From positions 1-64,000 of the forward strand of contig NZ_JALLIN010000003.1 of NCBI RefSeq assembly GCF_023630175.1: a stretch of DNA of 64,000 nt, in the 5' to 3' direction. Position 1 is the stretch's first letter; each line of letters begins with the position of its first letter. The notes beneath the pieces are model-generated. The model was given only the letters and a program-made list of their open reading frames with translations. It did not search any database and had not been told where the DNA came from. Both the position numbers and the translations under genes were made by a program. Positions 1 to 8,594 of this stretch are shown here, one piece after another. Source of the DNA: Streptomyces cellostaticus. GTDB taxonomy: Bacteria; Actinomycetota; Actinomycetes; Streptomycetales; Streptomycetaceae.

Positions 1-1492
1 CGGCGGCGTCTCCGAAGTAGGCCTTGCGCCAGTTCCTCAGGGTCGGGTCCGTGTAGTTCTGGTAGGCCGCGCCGGAGGCGTAGGGCGCCATGGCCTGGTG
101 GGTCGAGGCCAGCCACGACTGCGCCGTACCGCCGGAGGCGCCCGCGCCCCAGGAGGCGATGTACTGGGCCAGCATCCGGGAGCGGCGGTGGACGAAGGCC
201 GTCGCCGTGGGGGAGACCCGGTTGACCGCGCCGCCGAGCGCGGTGAGCGCGATGCTGCCCGCGCCGCCGCGCACGGAGCCGATCCGGCTGAGCAGCGTCT
301 GGACGCCCGCGGTGGACAGCGAGCGGTCGAAGAAGTCGGAGCGGGCCGCGTACGTCTCCCGGCCCAGCCTGCCCTGGGCGGAACGGCCCGGGGTGGAGCC
401 GGGCAGGTGGCACTGGGCGTCGGAGGAGAAGGAGGAGCAGCCGGCGTAGATCTCCATGGCCTCCTCGTACCCCCGGCGGCGCAGTGACACGGAGGAGGCG
501 TTCGCGCCGGCCCGGTGGGCCAGACGGTCCACGGCGTTCTGCAGCTCGCCGTAGGTGCCCAGGGAGAAACAGGCCACCGACACGCTCGGGGTCCGGCCCG
601 GTGCGCAGGACAGGTGCAGGGAGGACCAGATCTCGTCCGGCTGGGACGGGCCCCACTCCTGCCAGGCCCTGACGACCGCGGCTGCCTTGGACCAGGGCCA
701 TGTCAGGTAGGCCGTCACGGCCTGCGGCGCCGGGTGGGTCCTGAAGTGCAGTTCCGTGACGACGCCGAAATTGCCGTTGCCGGCGCCGCGCAGCGCCCAG
801 AACAGGTCGGAGTGGTGGTGCGCGTCGGCCGTCACCTGGGTGCCGTCGGCGGTGACGAGCGTCGCCCGGGTGAGGCTGTCGCAGGTCAGGCCGTAGGCGC
901 GGGAGGCGACACCGTGGCCGCCGCCGAGGACCAGTCCGGAGACGCCGACGGTGGGGCAGGAGCCGGCGGGTATGGTCACGCCCTTGGCGGCGAGCCCGCG
1001 GTAGACGTCGATCAGTTTGGAGCCGGCGCCGACCACCGCCTGTCCGCCGCTCACCCGGATCCGGTTCAGCCGGGAGACGTCGAGCACGAGCCGGTCGTCG
1101 CCGGAGGAGTAGCCCGCGTAGGAGTGGCCGCCGTTGCGTATCGACACGCGTACGCCGTGGGCCCTGGCGTACGCCAGCGTGGTCCGGATGTCGGCGGTGT
1201 GCGCGACGTAGGCCACCGCGGCGGGCTTCAGGCCGTCGAAGCGGGTGTTGTAGAGCTGGTGGGCCGTCGTCCAGTTCGCGTCGCCGGGACGCACCAGGGA
1301 GCCGTCGAGGTCGCGGGCGAGGGCCGCCCAGTCGGCGGCGGCGGTCCGGCTGGTGGTCTTCAGCGCCGTACCCGAGGATGAGAGGGACCGCGCCGAGGAC
1401 CGCGCGGAGGCGCCCGTGCCGGAGCTGCAGCCCGTCAGCGCGGTGGTGGCCAGCGCGGCCGTGCCGCCCGTGATGAACGTACGCCGTTCCAT
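1..1492 (-). CDS. FAD-linked oxidase, BBE type, exported (C-terminus beyond window)
   Basis: Read from ATG at 1492 leftwards with no stop before the edge, so a short C-terminal piece is missing. The N-terminus has a twin-arginine motif (ERRTFIT) followed by a lipobox (LTGC, Cys22), so it is probably a Tat-exported lipoprotein. An FAD_binding_4 domain follows. His123 in GGHSY and Cys179 in IPAGSCP match the two residues that hold FAD bicovalently in oligosaccharide and aclacinomycin oxidases. A berberine-bridge-like stretch with an NYTD motif and a WRKAYFG motif sits at the edge. Such enzymes oxidise sugars or secondary metabolites with O2; the substrate cannot be read. It is divergent from pstS. 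The family call is secure from motifs, the substrate is not. Confidence 0.88.
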   Translation of the reverse strand, partial: MERRTFITGGTAALATTALTGCSSGTGASARSSARSLSSSGTALKTTSRTAAADWAALARDLDGSLVRPGDANWTTAHQLYNTRFDGLKPAAVAYVAHTADIRTTLAYARAHGVRVSIRNGGHSYAGYSSGDDRLVLDVSRLNRIRVSGGQAVVGAGSKLIDVYRGLAAKGVTIPAGSCPTVGVSGLVLGGGHGVASRAYGLTCDSLTRATLVTADGTQVTADAHHHSDLFWALRGAGNGNFGVVTELHFRTHPAPQAVTAYLTWPWSKAAAVVRAWQEWGPSQPDEIWSSLHLSCAPGRTPSVSVACFSLGTYGELQNAVDRLAHRAGANASSVSLRRRGYEEAMEIYAGCSSFSSDAQCHLPGSTPGRSAQGRLGRETYAARSDFFDRSLSTAGVQTLLSRIGSVRGGAGSIALTALGGAVNRVSPTATAFVHRRSRMLAQYIASWGAGASGGTAQSWLASTHQAMAPYASGAAYQNYTDPTLRNWRKAYFGDAA

Positions 1493-1659
1493 GTCCGTCG
1501 CCCTTCCTCGGCTCTCCTGGAACGAGACGACGCCATGCGCACACGGGTTCCCGTCGCACTAGGAAGAACAACGAGGGCGTGTCCGCGCGACAGGGATGTC
1601 GGAACCTCCACGTGCCCTCCCCGTAAGCATTCCGTGACCTCACCGGGCCGACGGCAGGG

Positions 1660-1703
1660 GTTCACCCCTCGTTCACTTCCGGCCATCGGCGGCTTCACCT
1701 GTT
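1660..1703 (+). promoter_or_regulatory. PHO boxes (PhoP binding) upstream of pstS
   Basis: Two adjacent 11-bp direct repeats, GTTCACCCCTC (1660-1670) and GTTCACTTCCG (1671-1681), match the Streptomyces PHO-box core GTTCACC. Two degenerate 11-mers follow in phase at 1682-1692 and 1693-1703, the last containing TTCACCTG. The site lies about 113-156 bp before the pstS start in the intergenic region shared with the divergent oxidase. In streptomycetes PhoP binds such repeats to activate pstS when phosphate is scarce; binding here is inferred from the motif. Confidence 0.8.
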
Positions 1704-1815
1704 CTGCCTAATTTCGGCCTTACGCGGTGCTCAGGGCGGCGATGAACGCTCCCATGCACCTTCGATGTCTTCGCACGCCGCCGACTGCGGCGGCTCCTGG
1801 AAGGAACTCCCGAAA

Positions 1816-2943
1816 GTGAAGCTTCAGCGCAAGAACCGGCTGCGCGCCCTCTCGCTCGGTGCTGTCGCCGTCTCCGGCGCCCTGGCCCTCACGGCGTGCG
1901 GCTCCGACGACACGGGCAAGAAGACGACGGACAACTCTTCGTCGTCCTCCAGCGCCGGCTCCATCAAGTGCGACGATGCCAAGGGGCAGCTCCTCGCCGA
2001 CGGCTCCTCCGCGCAGAAGAACGCGATCGACGCCTGGGTGAAGAACTTCTCGCAGGCCTGCGGCGTGCAGATCAACTACAAGGGCGGCGGCTCGGGTGCC
2101 GGTGTCACCGCGTTCACGCAGGGCCAGGTCGCCTTCGCCGGCTCCGACTCCGCGCTGAAGCCCGAAGAGGTCACCGCCTCCAAGAAGGTCTGCTCCGGCG
2201 GCCAGGGCATCGACCTGCCGATGGTCGGCGGCCCGATCGCCGTCGGCGTCAACGTCCCGGGTGTGGACGACCTGGTCCTGGACGCGCCGACCCTCGCCAA
2301 GATCTTCGACAGCAAGATCAGCAACTGGAACGACCCGGCGATCAAGAAGCTGAACCCGTCGGCGAAGCTTCCCGACCTCAAGATCCAGGCGTTCCACCGC
2401 TCGGACGAGTCCGGCACCACGGACAACTTCACCAAGTACCTGATCGCCACCACCCCGGACAACTGGAAGTACTCCGGCGGCAAGGCCTGGCAGGCCAAGG
2501 GCGGCCAGTCCGCTCCGCAGTCCGCGGGCGTGGCCCAGCAGGTGAAGCAGACGGCCGGCGCCATCGGCTACTTCGAGCTGTCCTACGTCTCGGACGGCAT
2601 CAAGCCCGTCGCCATCGACACGGGTGCCAGCAAGCCGGTCACGCCCAGCACCGAGAGCGCCACCGCCGACATCGCGGCCGCCAAGGTCGTCGGCACCGGC
2701 AAGGACCTGGCGCTGCAGCTCGACTACAAGACCAAGGCCGAGGGCGCGTACCCGATCACCCTGGTCACGTACGAGATCGTCTGCGACAAGGGCAACAAGG
2801 CGGACAGCCTGCCCGCCACCAAGGCCTTCCTGCGCTACATCGCCAGCGAGGACGGCCAGAAGATCCTCTCGGGCATCGACTACGCGCCCGTCCCCGACGA
2901 GATCATCGCCAAGGTCCGCAGCACCATCGAGGGCCTGAACTGA
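1816..2943 (+). CDS. pstS: Phosphate ABC transporter substrate-binding lipoprotein PstS
   Basis: High-affinity phosphate-binding lipoprotein that hands Pi to the PstC-PstA channel. The chosen start is GTG at 1816, giving 375 residues, because it opens a textbook signal peptide: KLQRKNRLR, then a hydrophobic stretch ending in lipobox LTAC with Cys28. A GGAAGGA-like ribosome site lies upstream. The frame is open back to ATG 1765, but that would place 17 odd residues before the signal. A Ser/Thr-rich linker follows the Cys, then a PBP-like fold with the phosphate-contact stretches GSDSAL and RSDESGTT. First gene of pstSCAB, preceded by PHO boxes and followed by a strong stem-loop before pstC. 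Confidence 0.97.
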   Translation: MKLQRKNRLRALSLGAVAVSGALALTACGSDDTGKKTTDNSSSSSSAGSIKCDDAKGQLLADGSSAQKNAIDAWVKNFSQACGVQINYKGGGSGAGVTAFTQGQVAFAGSDSALKPEEVTASKKVCSGGQGIDLPMVGGPIAVGVNVPGVDDLVLDAPTLAKIFDSKISNWNDPAIKKLNPSAKLPDLKIQAFHRSDESGTTDNFTKYLIATTPDNWKYSGGKAWQAKGGQSAPQSAGVAQQVKQTAGAIGYFELSYVSDGIKPVAIDTGASKPVTPSTESATADIAAAKVVGTGKDLALQLDYKTKAEGAYPITLVTYEIVCDKGNKADSLPATKAFLRYIASEDGQKILSGIDYAPVPDEIIAKVRSTIEGLN

Positions 2944-2948
2944 CCTGA

Positions 2949-2980
2949 GTGCGGTCCGGCCCCCGCGGGCCGGGCCGCAC
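2949..2980 (+). terminator. Stem-loop between pstS and pstC (partial terminator or mRNA stabiliser)
   Basis: A 14-bp stem, 2949-2962 paired with 2967-2980 (one G-U pair), closes a 4-nt loop and starts 6 nt after the pstS stop. There is no U-tract. Its position inside the operon suggests attenuation or 3' protection, making pstS mRNA more abundant than pstCAB. That role is inference from position. Confidence 0.6.
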
Positions 2981-3078
2981 CGTCCGGTGCACCGCCGCCC
3001 GGAGCCGTACCGCCCCACGACGGGCGCACGGCTCCACCGAGCCGCTCGTCGAAGCGGCTCCGCAGACCGGAGAACCCG

Positions 3079-4086
3079 ATGGACATATCGACGCAGACCA
3101 CTGACGCACCTCCCCCCAGTCCCGAGCCGACCCTGAGCGGGCAGGCCCGCGGCGCCCGCGGCGCGACCCGCCCCGGTGACCGCGTCTTCCTCGGCCTGTC
3201 CCGGGGCTCGGGCATCCTGCTGCTGGTGATCATGGCCGCGATCGCGGTCTTCCTCACCTACCGCGCCTCGCTCGCGATCAGCAGGGACCACGGCAACTTC
3301 CTGACCACCTTCGAGTGGAACACCAACCTCAACCCGCCGGTCTTCGGTATCGCGGTGCTGGCCTTCGGCACGATCGTCTCCTCGGTCGTCGCCATGGCCA
3401 TCGCGGTCCCGATCTCGGTCGCCATCGCGCTGTTCATCACGCACTACGCGCCGCGCAGACTGGCCGGCCCGGTCGCCTACGTGATCGACCTGCTCGCCGC
3501 CGTGCCGTCCATCGTGTACGGCCTGTGGGGCGCGCTGGTCCTCGTACCGCACATGACCGGCCTCTACGGATGGCTGGACCGGTACCTGGGCTGGACCGGC
3601 GTCTTCGACTGGGAGGGCGGCGCCCCGCGCTCGATGCTCACCGTCGGCATCCTCCTCGCGATCATGATCCTGCCGATCATCACCAATGTGAGCCGCGAGG
3701 TCTTCCGGCAGGTCCCGCAGATGCACGAGGAGGCCGCGCTGGCCCTCGGCGCCACGCGCTGGGAGGTCATCCGCATGGCGGTGCTGCCCTTCGGCCGCTC
3801 CGGCGTGATCTCCGCCTCGATGCTCGGCCTCGGCCGGGCCCTCGGCGAGACGATGGCCGTCGCCACCGTGCTCTCCCCGACCTTCGACATCCAGGCCAGC
3901 CTGCTCAACCCGGGCGGCGGCACCTTCGCCCAGAACATCGCCAGCAAGTTCAGCGAGGCGACGCAGGACGGCCGTGACGCGCTGATCGCCTCCGGTCTCG
4001 TCCTGTTCGTCATCACCCTGCTGGTCAACGGTGCGGCCCGCGCGATCATCGCCCGCCGCAAGGAGTACTCGGGGGCCAACGCATGA
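3079..4086 (+). CDS. pstC: Phosphate ABC transporter permease PstC
   Basis: Inner-membrane permease of the Pst importer, 335 residues, with six predicted membrane segments after a hydrophilic, Pro-rich N-terminus of about 45 residues. The cytoplasmic EAA loop that docks on PstB is visible as [18 protein letters not shown] 3079 is preceded by GGAGAA. It lies 135 bp after pstS, with the stem-loop between, and overlaps pstA by ATGA, so the two permeases are probably translationally coupled. Confidence 0.96.
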   Translation: MDISTQTTDAPPPSPEPTLSGQARGARGATRPGDRVFLGLSRGSGILLLVIMAAIAVFLTYRASLAISRDHGNFLTTFEWNTNLNPPVFGIAVLAFGTIVSSVVAMAIAVPISVAIALFITHYAPRRLAGPVAYVIDLLAAVPSIVYGLWGALVLVPHMTGLYGWLDRYLGWTGVFDWEGGAPRSMLTVGILLAIMILPIITNVSREVFRQVPQMHEEAALALGATRWEVIRMAVLPFGRSGVISASMLGLGRALGETMAVATVLSPTFDIQASLLNPGGGTFAQNIASKFSEATQDGRDALIASGLVLFVITLLVNGAARAIIARRKEYSGANA

Positions 4087-5144
4087 GCACCGCCAGCCTC
4101 GCCGACAAGCGCGCCGGTTCGCTGCGCGGCGCGAGCCTGCCGAAGTGGTCCCCCTGGGCCATCGCCGCCGGATCCCTCGTGGTCGCGGTGGGCATCGGCC
4201 TCGCCGCCGGCCTGGACAGCAAGGTCCAGTGGGGCCTGATCGCCGCGATCCTGTTCGTCCTCGGCACGTTCGGTGTCGCCGCCCGCGTGGAGGGCCGCCG
4301 ACAGGCCAAGGACCGCGTCGCGACCTCGCTCGTCTGGGTCGCCTTCCTGCTCGCCGTCGTCCCGCTGGTCTCCCTGATCTGGGTGACCGTGGCGCGCGGT
4401 GTGAAGGTCCTGGACGTCTACTTCCTGACCCACTCCATGGGGGTCGTCGCCGACTCCGAGCCGGGCGGCGGCATCTACGCCGCCATCATCGGCAGCCTGG
4501 AGCAGGTCGGCCTCGCCACCCTGATCGGCGCGCCGGTCGGCATCCTCACCGCGATCTACCTGGTGGAGTACGGGCGCGGCAGGCTCGCCAAGGCCGTCAC
4601 CTTCTTCGTCGACGTGATGACCGGCATCCCGTCCATCGTCGCGGGCCTGTTCATCCTGAGCCTGATGCTGATCTTCAAGATGCAGCCCTTCGGCTTCGCC
4701 GGTTCGCTCGCGCTGGCCATCCTGATGATGCCCGTCGTGGTCCGCTCCACCGAGGAGATGCTCAAGCTCGTGCCGAACGAGCTGCGCGAGGCGTCGCTGG
4801 CGCTGGGCGTGCCCAAGTGGCGCACCATCCTCAAGGTGGTCCTGCCGACCTCGATCGGCGGCATCACCACCGGCGTCATGCTCGCCGTCGCCCGTATCGC
4901 GGGCGAGACCGCGCCGGTGCTGCTGCTGGTGTTCGGCAACCCGTTCATCAACAACAACCCCTTCGAGGGCGCGCAGGCGTCGCTGCCGCTGTACATCTAC
5001 CAGCAGTACTCGCAGAGCGCTGGTGCCAACGCGGCGTACGACCGTGCGTGGGCGGCCTCGCTCACGCTGATCGCCTTCGTGATGATCCTCAACATGGTGG
5101 CCCGGGGCATCGCCCGCTGGAAGGCCCCGAAGACCGGTCGCTAA
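4083..5144 (+). CDS. pstA: Phosphate ABC transporter permease PstA
   Basis: Second permease subunit, 353 residues. It starts inside the pstC stop (ATGA overlap at 4083). Hydrophobic segments alternate with the EAA-type loop ([15 protein letters not shown]) that contacts PstB, followed by the conserved GETAPVLLL stretch of PstA proteins. An extra N-terminal pair of hydrophobic segments (about residues 25-90) precedes the permease core, as in other actinobacterial PstA. It forms the Pi channel with PstC. Confidence 0.96.
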   Translation: MSTASLADKRAGSLRGASLPKWSPWAIAAGSLVVAVGIGLAAGLDSKVQWGLIAAILFVLGTFGVAARVEGRRQAKDRVATSLVWVAFLLAVVPLVSLIWVTVARGVKVLDVYFLTHSMGVVADSEPGGGIYAAIIGSLEQVGLATLIGAPVGILTAIYLVEYGRGRLAKAVTFFVDVMTGIPSIVAGLFILSLMLIFKMQPFGFAGSLALAILMMPVVVRSTEEMLKLVPNELREASLALGVPKWRTILKVVLPTSIGGITTGVMLAVARIAGETAPVLLLVFGNPFINNNPFEGAQASLPLYIYQQYSQSAGANAAYDRAWAASLTLIAFVMILNMVARGIARWKAPKTGR

Positions 5145-5209
5145 GGCATCGAATGGCGGCTCAGGCCGCGTGGCGACCCCCTCAGCGACTGACTGGAAGT
5201 GAAGTAGTT

Positions 5210-5986
5210 ATGGCCAAGCGAATCGACGTGAGCGGACTCACCGCTTACTACGGCTCCCACAAGGCGATCGAGGACATCTCGATGACGGTCGAGCCGCGCT
5301 CGGTGACGGCGTTCATCGGGCCGTCCGGCTGCGGCAAGTCGACGTTCCTGCGCACGCTGAACCGGATGCACGAGGTGACCTCCGGCGGCCGTGTCGAGGG
5401 CAAGGTGCTGCTGGACGACGAGGACCTGTACGGCGCCGGGATCGACCCGGTGTCGGTACGGCGCGAGGTCGGCATGGTGTTCCAGCGGCCGAACCCCTTC
5501 CCCACGATGTCGATCTTCGACAACGTGGCGGCGGGGCTGCGGCTGAACGGCAGCTACCGGAAGTCCGAGCTCAGCGACATCGTGGAGAAGTCGCTGAAGG
5601 GCGCGAACCTCTGGAACGAGGTCAAGGACCGGCTGAACAAGCCCGGCTCGGGCCTGTCCGGCGGCCAGCAGCAGCGGCTCTGCATCGCCCGGGCGATCGC
5701 CGTGGAGCCGAAGGTGCTGCTGATGGACGAGCCGTGCTCGGCCCTGGACCCGATCTCCACGCTCGCCATCGAGGACCTGATCGGTGAGCTGAAGGAGCGC
5801 TTCACGATCGTCATCGTGACGCACAACATGCAGCAGGCGGCCCGGGTGTCGGACCGTACGGCGTTCTTCAACCTGGCGGCGGTCGGCCAGCCCGGTCGGC
5901 TGATCGAGATCGACGACACCGAGCGGATCTTCTCCAACCCGTCGGTGCAGGCCACGGAGGACTACATCTCCGGGCGCTTCGGGTAG
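5210..5986 (+). CDS. pstB: Phosphate ABC transporter ATP-binding protein PstB
   Basis: ATPase of the Pst importer, 258 residues, the usual family length. The frame is open far upstream; ATG 5210 is chosen because it follows a GGAAG ribosome site and starts [10 protein letters not shown], the typical PstB beginning. Walker [10 protein letters not shown] is at about 37-45, the signature LSGGQQQRL at 149-157, Walker B VLLMDEP at 169-175 and the switch His at about 205. It lies 65 bp after pstA and ends the operon before a 13-bp perfect hairpin. Confidence 0.97.
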   Translation: MAKRIDVSGLTAYYGSHKAIEDISMTVEPRSVTAFIGPSGCGKSTFLRTLNRMHEVTSGGRVEGKVLLDDEDLYGAGIDPVSVRREVGMVFQRPNPFPTMSIFDNVAAGLRLNGSYRKSELSDIVEKSLKGANLWNEVKDRLNKPGSGLSGGQQQRLCIARAIAVEPKVLLMDEPCSALDPISTLAIEDLIGELKERFTIVIVTHNMQQAARVSDRTAFFNLAAVGQPGRLIEIDDTERIFSNPSVQATEDYISGRFG

Positions 5987-6038
5987 CCCCAGATCCCCTC
6001 GCGGTGCTGCATGGCGGTGCCACCGCGAGGACGCAAAA

Positions 6039-6069
6039 GGGCCCGCCCCCGGTTCTCGGGGGCGGGCCC
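6039..6069. terminator. Bidirectional terminator between pstB and pit
   Basis: Perfect 13-bp GC-rich stem (6039-6051 with 6057-6069) and a 5-nt loop, with AAAA just before the left arm. It sits between convergent pstB and pit and would stop transcription from both sides. Confidence 0.85.
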
Positions 6070-6090
6070 GGTCGCGTTCGTAGCGGCGCC

Positions 6091-6157
6091 GGTGCCGCGA
6101 GGCGGTACCAGCCGGTGCCGCGAGGCGGTACCAGCCGGTGCCGCGAGGCGGTACTAG
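6091..6157. repeat. Three tandem 23-bp hairpin-forming repeats
   Basis: The unit GGTGCCGCGAGGCGGTACC plus AGCC occurs at 6091-6113 and 6114-6136, with a shortened third copy from 6137 that runs into the pit stop codon. Each unit is an 8-bp inverted repeat around GAG, with one G-U wobble as RNA, so the array would form three consecutive small hairpins in the 3' end of the pit transcript. Confidence 0.85.
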
Positions 6158-7152
6158 AGGACGGCCAGGTTCACGATCCCGAAGGCCGCCGCGGCGACCA
6201 GGGCCGCCGCCGGCATCGTGATGAACCAGCCCATGACGATGTTCTTGGCCACGCCCCAGCGCACCGCGTTCAGCCGCTTCGTCGCGCCGACGCCCATGAT
6301 CGCCGAGGTGATGACATGGGTGGTGGAGATCGGCGCCTTGAAGATGAACGCCGTGGTGAACATGATCGACGCGCCCGTGGCCTCGGCCGCGAACCCCTGC
6401 GGCGGGTCGAGCTCGATGATCTTCCGGCCCAGCGTGCGCATGATCCGCCAGCCGCCGGCGTACGTGCCCAGGGACAGCATCACGGCACAGATGATCTTGA
6501 CCCAGACCGGGATGGGGTCGCCGAAGGTCTCGTGACCCGAGATGACCAGGGCCAGCACCACGACACCCATGGTCTTCTGGGCGTCCTGCAGGCCGTGCCC
6601 GAGTGCCATCGCGGCCGCCGACACCGTCTGCGCTATCCGGAAGCCGCGCTTGGCCTTGTGCGGGTTGGACCGGCGGAACAGCCACAGGATGGCCGTCATC
6701 ACCAGGTAGCCGACGATCAGGCCGACCACCGGCGACAGGAACATCGGGATGACGACCTTGTCCAGGACGCCGTTCCAGAGCACGTCGGTGCCGCCCGCGA
6801 GCGCCGCGCCGACCATGCCGCCGAAGAGGGCGTGCGAGGACGACGAGGGCAGGCCGAAGTACCAGGTCAGCAGGTTCCAGACGATCGCGCCGATCAGTGC
6901 GGCGAAGAGGATGGCCATCCCCTTGGAACCCTGCGGTGTCTCGATCAGGCCCTCGCTGACGGTCTTGGCGACCCCGGAGCCGAGGAAGGCACCGGCGAGG
7001 TTCATCACCGCGGCCATGGCGAGCGCCGCCCGCGGGGTCAGCGCCCGCGTCGACACCGAGGTCGCGATCGCGTTGGCCGAGTCGTGGAAGCCGTTCGTGT
7101 ACGTGAAGAAGAGCGCGACCGCGACGGTCACGATCAGGGCGAAGGTGTCCAT
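6154..7152 (-). CDS. pit: PiT-family inorganic phosphate permease
   Basis: Low-affinity phosphate permease of 332 residues with about ten hydrophobic segments. The N-terminal PiT signature TNGFHDSANAIAT and the C-terminal repeat (VITSAIMGVGATKR) are visible. ATG 7152 is chosen because it starts directly with the first membrane helix; the frame is open upstream to 7236 but that extension is Arg-rich and overlaps the DUF47 gene. It follows the DUF47 gene on the same strand by 7 bp, the usual pairing of a Pit permease with its PhoU-like partner. It is convergent with pstB. Confidence 0.94.
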   Translation of the reverse strand: MDTFALIVTVAVALFFTYTNGFHDSANAIATSVSTRALTPRAALAMAAVMNLAGAFLGSGVAKTVSEGLIETPQGSKGMAILFAALIGAIVWNLLTWYFGLPSSSSHALFGGMVGAALAGGTDVLWNGVLDKVVIPMFLSPVVGLIVGYLVMTAILWLFRRSNPHKAKRGFRIAQTVSAAAMALGHGLQDAQKTMGVVVLALVISGHETFGDPIPVWVKIICAVMLSLGTYAGGWRIMRTLGRKIIELDPPQGFAAEATGASIMFTTAFIFKAPISTTHVITSAIMGVGATKRLNAVRWGVAKNIVMGWFITMPAAALVAAAAFGIVNLAVL

Positions 7153-7159
7153 CGACGCC

Positions 7160-7780
7160 TCAGGACTCCTTGACGGCGATGGTCTCCACCGTGTTCGCCA
7201 CGTGCTCGAACGCGTCCGCCGCCTCCTCGAGCACATCCACGATCTGCTTCAGCTTCAGCACCTCGATGGCGTCGTACTTGCCGTTGAAGAGGTGCGCCAG
7301 CAGCTTGCGGTGGATCTGGTCGGCCTGGTTCTCGAGCCGGTTGACCTCGATCCAGTACTCGGTGAGGTTGTCCATCGTGCGCAGGTTCGGCATCGCCTCC
7401 GCGGTCAGCTCGGCCGCCCTGGCCAGCACCTCGATCTGCTGCTCGACGCCCTTGGGCAGCTCCTCGACGTTGTAGAGGACGACCAGGTCGACGGCCTCCT
7501 CCATGAAGTCCATGATGTCGTCCAGGGACCCGGCGAGGGCGTAGATGTCCTCACGGTCGAAGGGCGTGATGAAGGAGGAGTTCAGCTGGTGGAAGATCGC
7601 GTGCGTGGCGTCGTCACCTGCGTGTTCCGCGGCCCGCATACGCTCTGCGATCTCGGCCCGGGCGGAAGAGTCCGCCCCGAGCAGTTCCATCAGGAGCTTC
7701 GAGCCGGTGACGATGTTGTCCGCGGACGCGGCGAACATGTCGTAGAAGCTCGTCTCCCTGGGGGTCAGACGAAAGCGCAC
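7160..7780 (-). CDS. DUF47 family PhoU-like Pit accessory protein
   Basis: 206 residues, all-helical and acidic, of the DUF47 (PhoU_div) family that works with Pit permeases. GTG 7780 is preceded by GAGGA at good spacing. The conserved core EHAGDDATH and FDREDIYALAGSLDDIMDFMEE is clear; such EhxgD/DxxxD patterns bind metal clusters in PhoU-like folds. It is the first gene of a two-gene operon with pit and divergent from csoR. I see no convincing PHO box upstream of it. Confidence 0.92.
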   Translation of the reverse strand: MRFRLTPRETSFYDMFAASADNIVTGSKLLMELLGADSSARAEIAERMRAAEHAGDDATHAIFHQLNSSFITPFDREDIYALAGSLDDIMDFMEEAVDLVVLYNVEELPKGVEQQIEVLARAAELTAEAMPNLRTMDNLTEYWIEVNRLENQADQIHRKLLAHLFNGKYDAIEVLKLKQIVDVLEEAADAFEHVANTVETIAVKES

Positions 7781-7935
7781 GTGGGGTCCTCTAGGTGCTT
7801 CGGTTTCGGTCAGGCTGATGCTAGGCGCAACATCCGGCCACGGCTATCGGGCCGTCTCCCAGTGTCGCCCATCGTTCCGGGCGATCGGCACGGGGGCGTA
7901 CCAAGGGCCCTCTACCCCACGAAATTCGCTACCAT

Positions 7936-7952
7936 ATACCCACTAGGGGTAT
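7936..7952 (+). promoter_or_regulatory. CsoR operator (copper-responsive palindrome)
   Basis: ATACCC (7936-7941), ACTAG, GGGTAT (7947-7952): a perfect inverted repeat of the A/T-flanked CCC/GGG type bound by CsoR repressors. It is 34 bp before the csoR start, consistent with autoregulation relieved by Cu(I). Confidence 0.75.
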
Positions 7953-7986
7953 GTATCCACAGCCCGTCCCGACATGGAGGCCCGTG

Positions 7987-8292
7987 ATGACGACGACCGA
8001 GGCCGGCGCCACGCACGGCTACCACAAGCAGAAGGACGAGCACCTCAAGCGGCTGCGCCGTATCGAGGGCCAGATCCGCGGTCTGCAGCGCATGGTCGAC
8101 GAGGACACGTACTGCATCGACATACTCACCCAGGTGTCCGCCTCCACCAAGGCCCTGCAGTCCTTCGCGCTGCAACTGCTGGAGGAGCACCTGCGGCACT
8201 GCGTGGCGGACGCGGCCCTCAAGGGCGGCGAGGAGATCGAGACCAAGGTGGACGAGGCGACGAAGGCGATCGGCCGGCTGCTGCGCACCTGA
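7987..8292 (+). CDS. csoR: Copper-sensing transcriptional repressor CsoR
   Basis: 101 residues from ATG 7987, which follows GGAGG at 7976-7980. All-helical DUF156 family. The Cu(I) ligands Cys43, His68 and Cys72 are present with the same 25- and 4-residue spacing as in the characterised S. lividans CsoR (Cys75, His100, Cys104). Cu(I) binding releases the tetramer from its operator and derepresses copper efflux genes. The palindrome just upstream suggests autorepression. The N-terminus is shorter than I recall for the S. lividans protein. Confidence 0.93.
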   Translation: MTTTEAGATHGYHKQKDEHLKRLRRIEGQIRGLQRMVDEDTYCIDILTQVSASTKALQSFALQLLEEHLRHCVADAALKGGEEIETKVDEATKAIGRLLRT

Positions 8293-8311
8293 GCCGGGTG
8301 TCCCGTGGGTC

Positions 8312-8509
8312 TCAGAGCGCGTCCCGGCCCGGGGGGCGATCGGCGGATTTCCGCTCCTCGGCCACCCGCAGCACCTCGTCGATGCTCTCCATGCTCAGCC
8401 GGTCCTCGGCGGCCGAGGCGGCGATGATCAGCTCTCCGCACAGCTCGATCTCGGCGAGGGCCACATGGTCCTGAACTGCCGTACCGCCGAGCGGAGCCAC
8501 GTGCGTCAC
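8312..8509 (-). CDS. Small conserved hypothetical protein (65 aa)
   Basis: Acidic protein read from GTG 8509, convergent with csoR. Codon use is typical of the region. The sequence (VALAEIELCGELIIAASAAE) is predicted helical with no signal or membrane segment. I recall a similar small gene beside csoR in other streptomycetes, which supports it being real. Function unknown. Confidence 0.7.
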   Translation of the reverse strand: MTHVAPLGGTAVQDHVALAEIELCGELIIAASAAEDRLSMESIDEVLRVAEERKSADRPPGRDAL

Positions 8510-8594
8510 CTCGTCTCTGCCGTCACCGACTTCCTAGAGTAGGCAGCGCCCCACGCACCGCGCATGGCACGGACGGGCTAGTTCGACAGGTGCG

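Noticed and set aside
1720..3726. 668-codon minus-strand open frame
   Set aside because: It is the antisense shadow of pstS and pstC; its translation is Arg/Gly/Val-rich with no motif, while the plus strand encodes canonical transport proteins.
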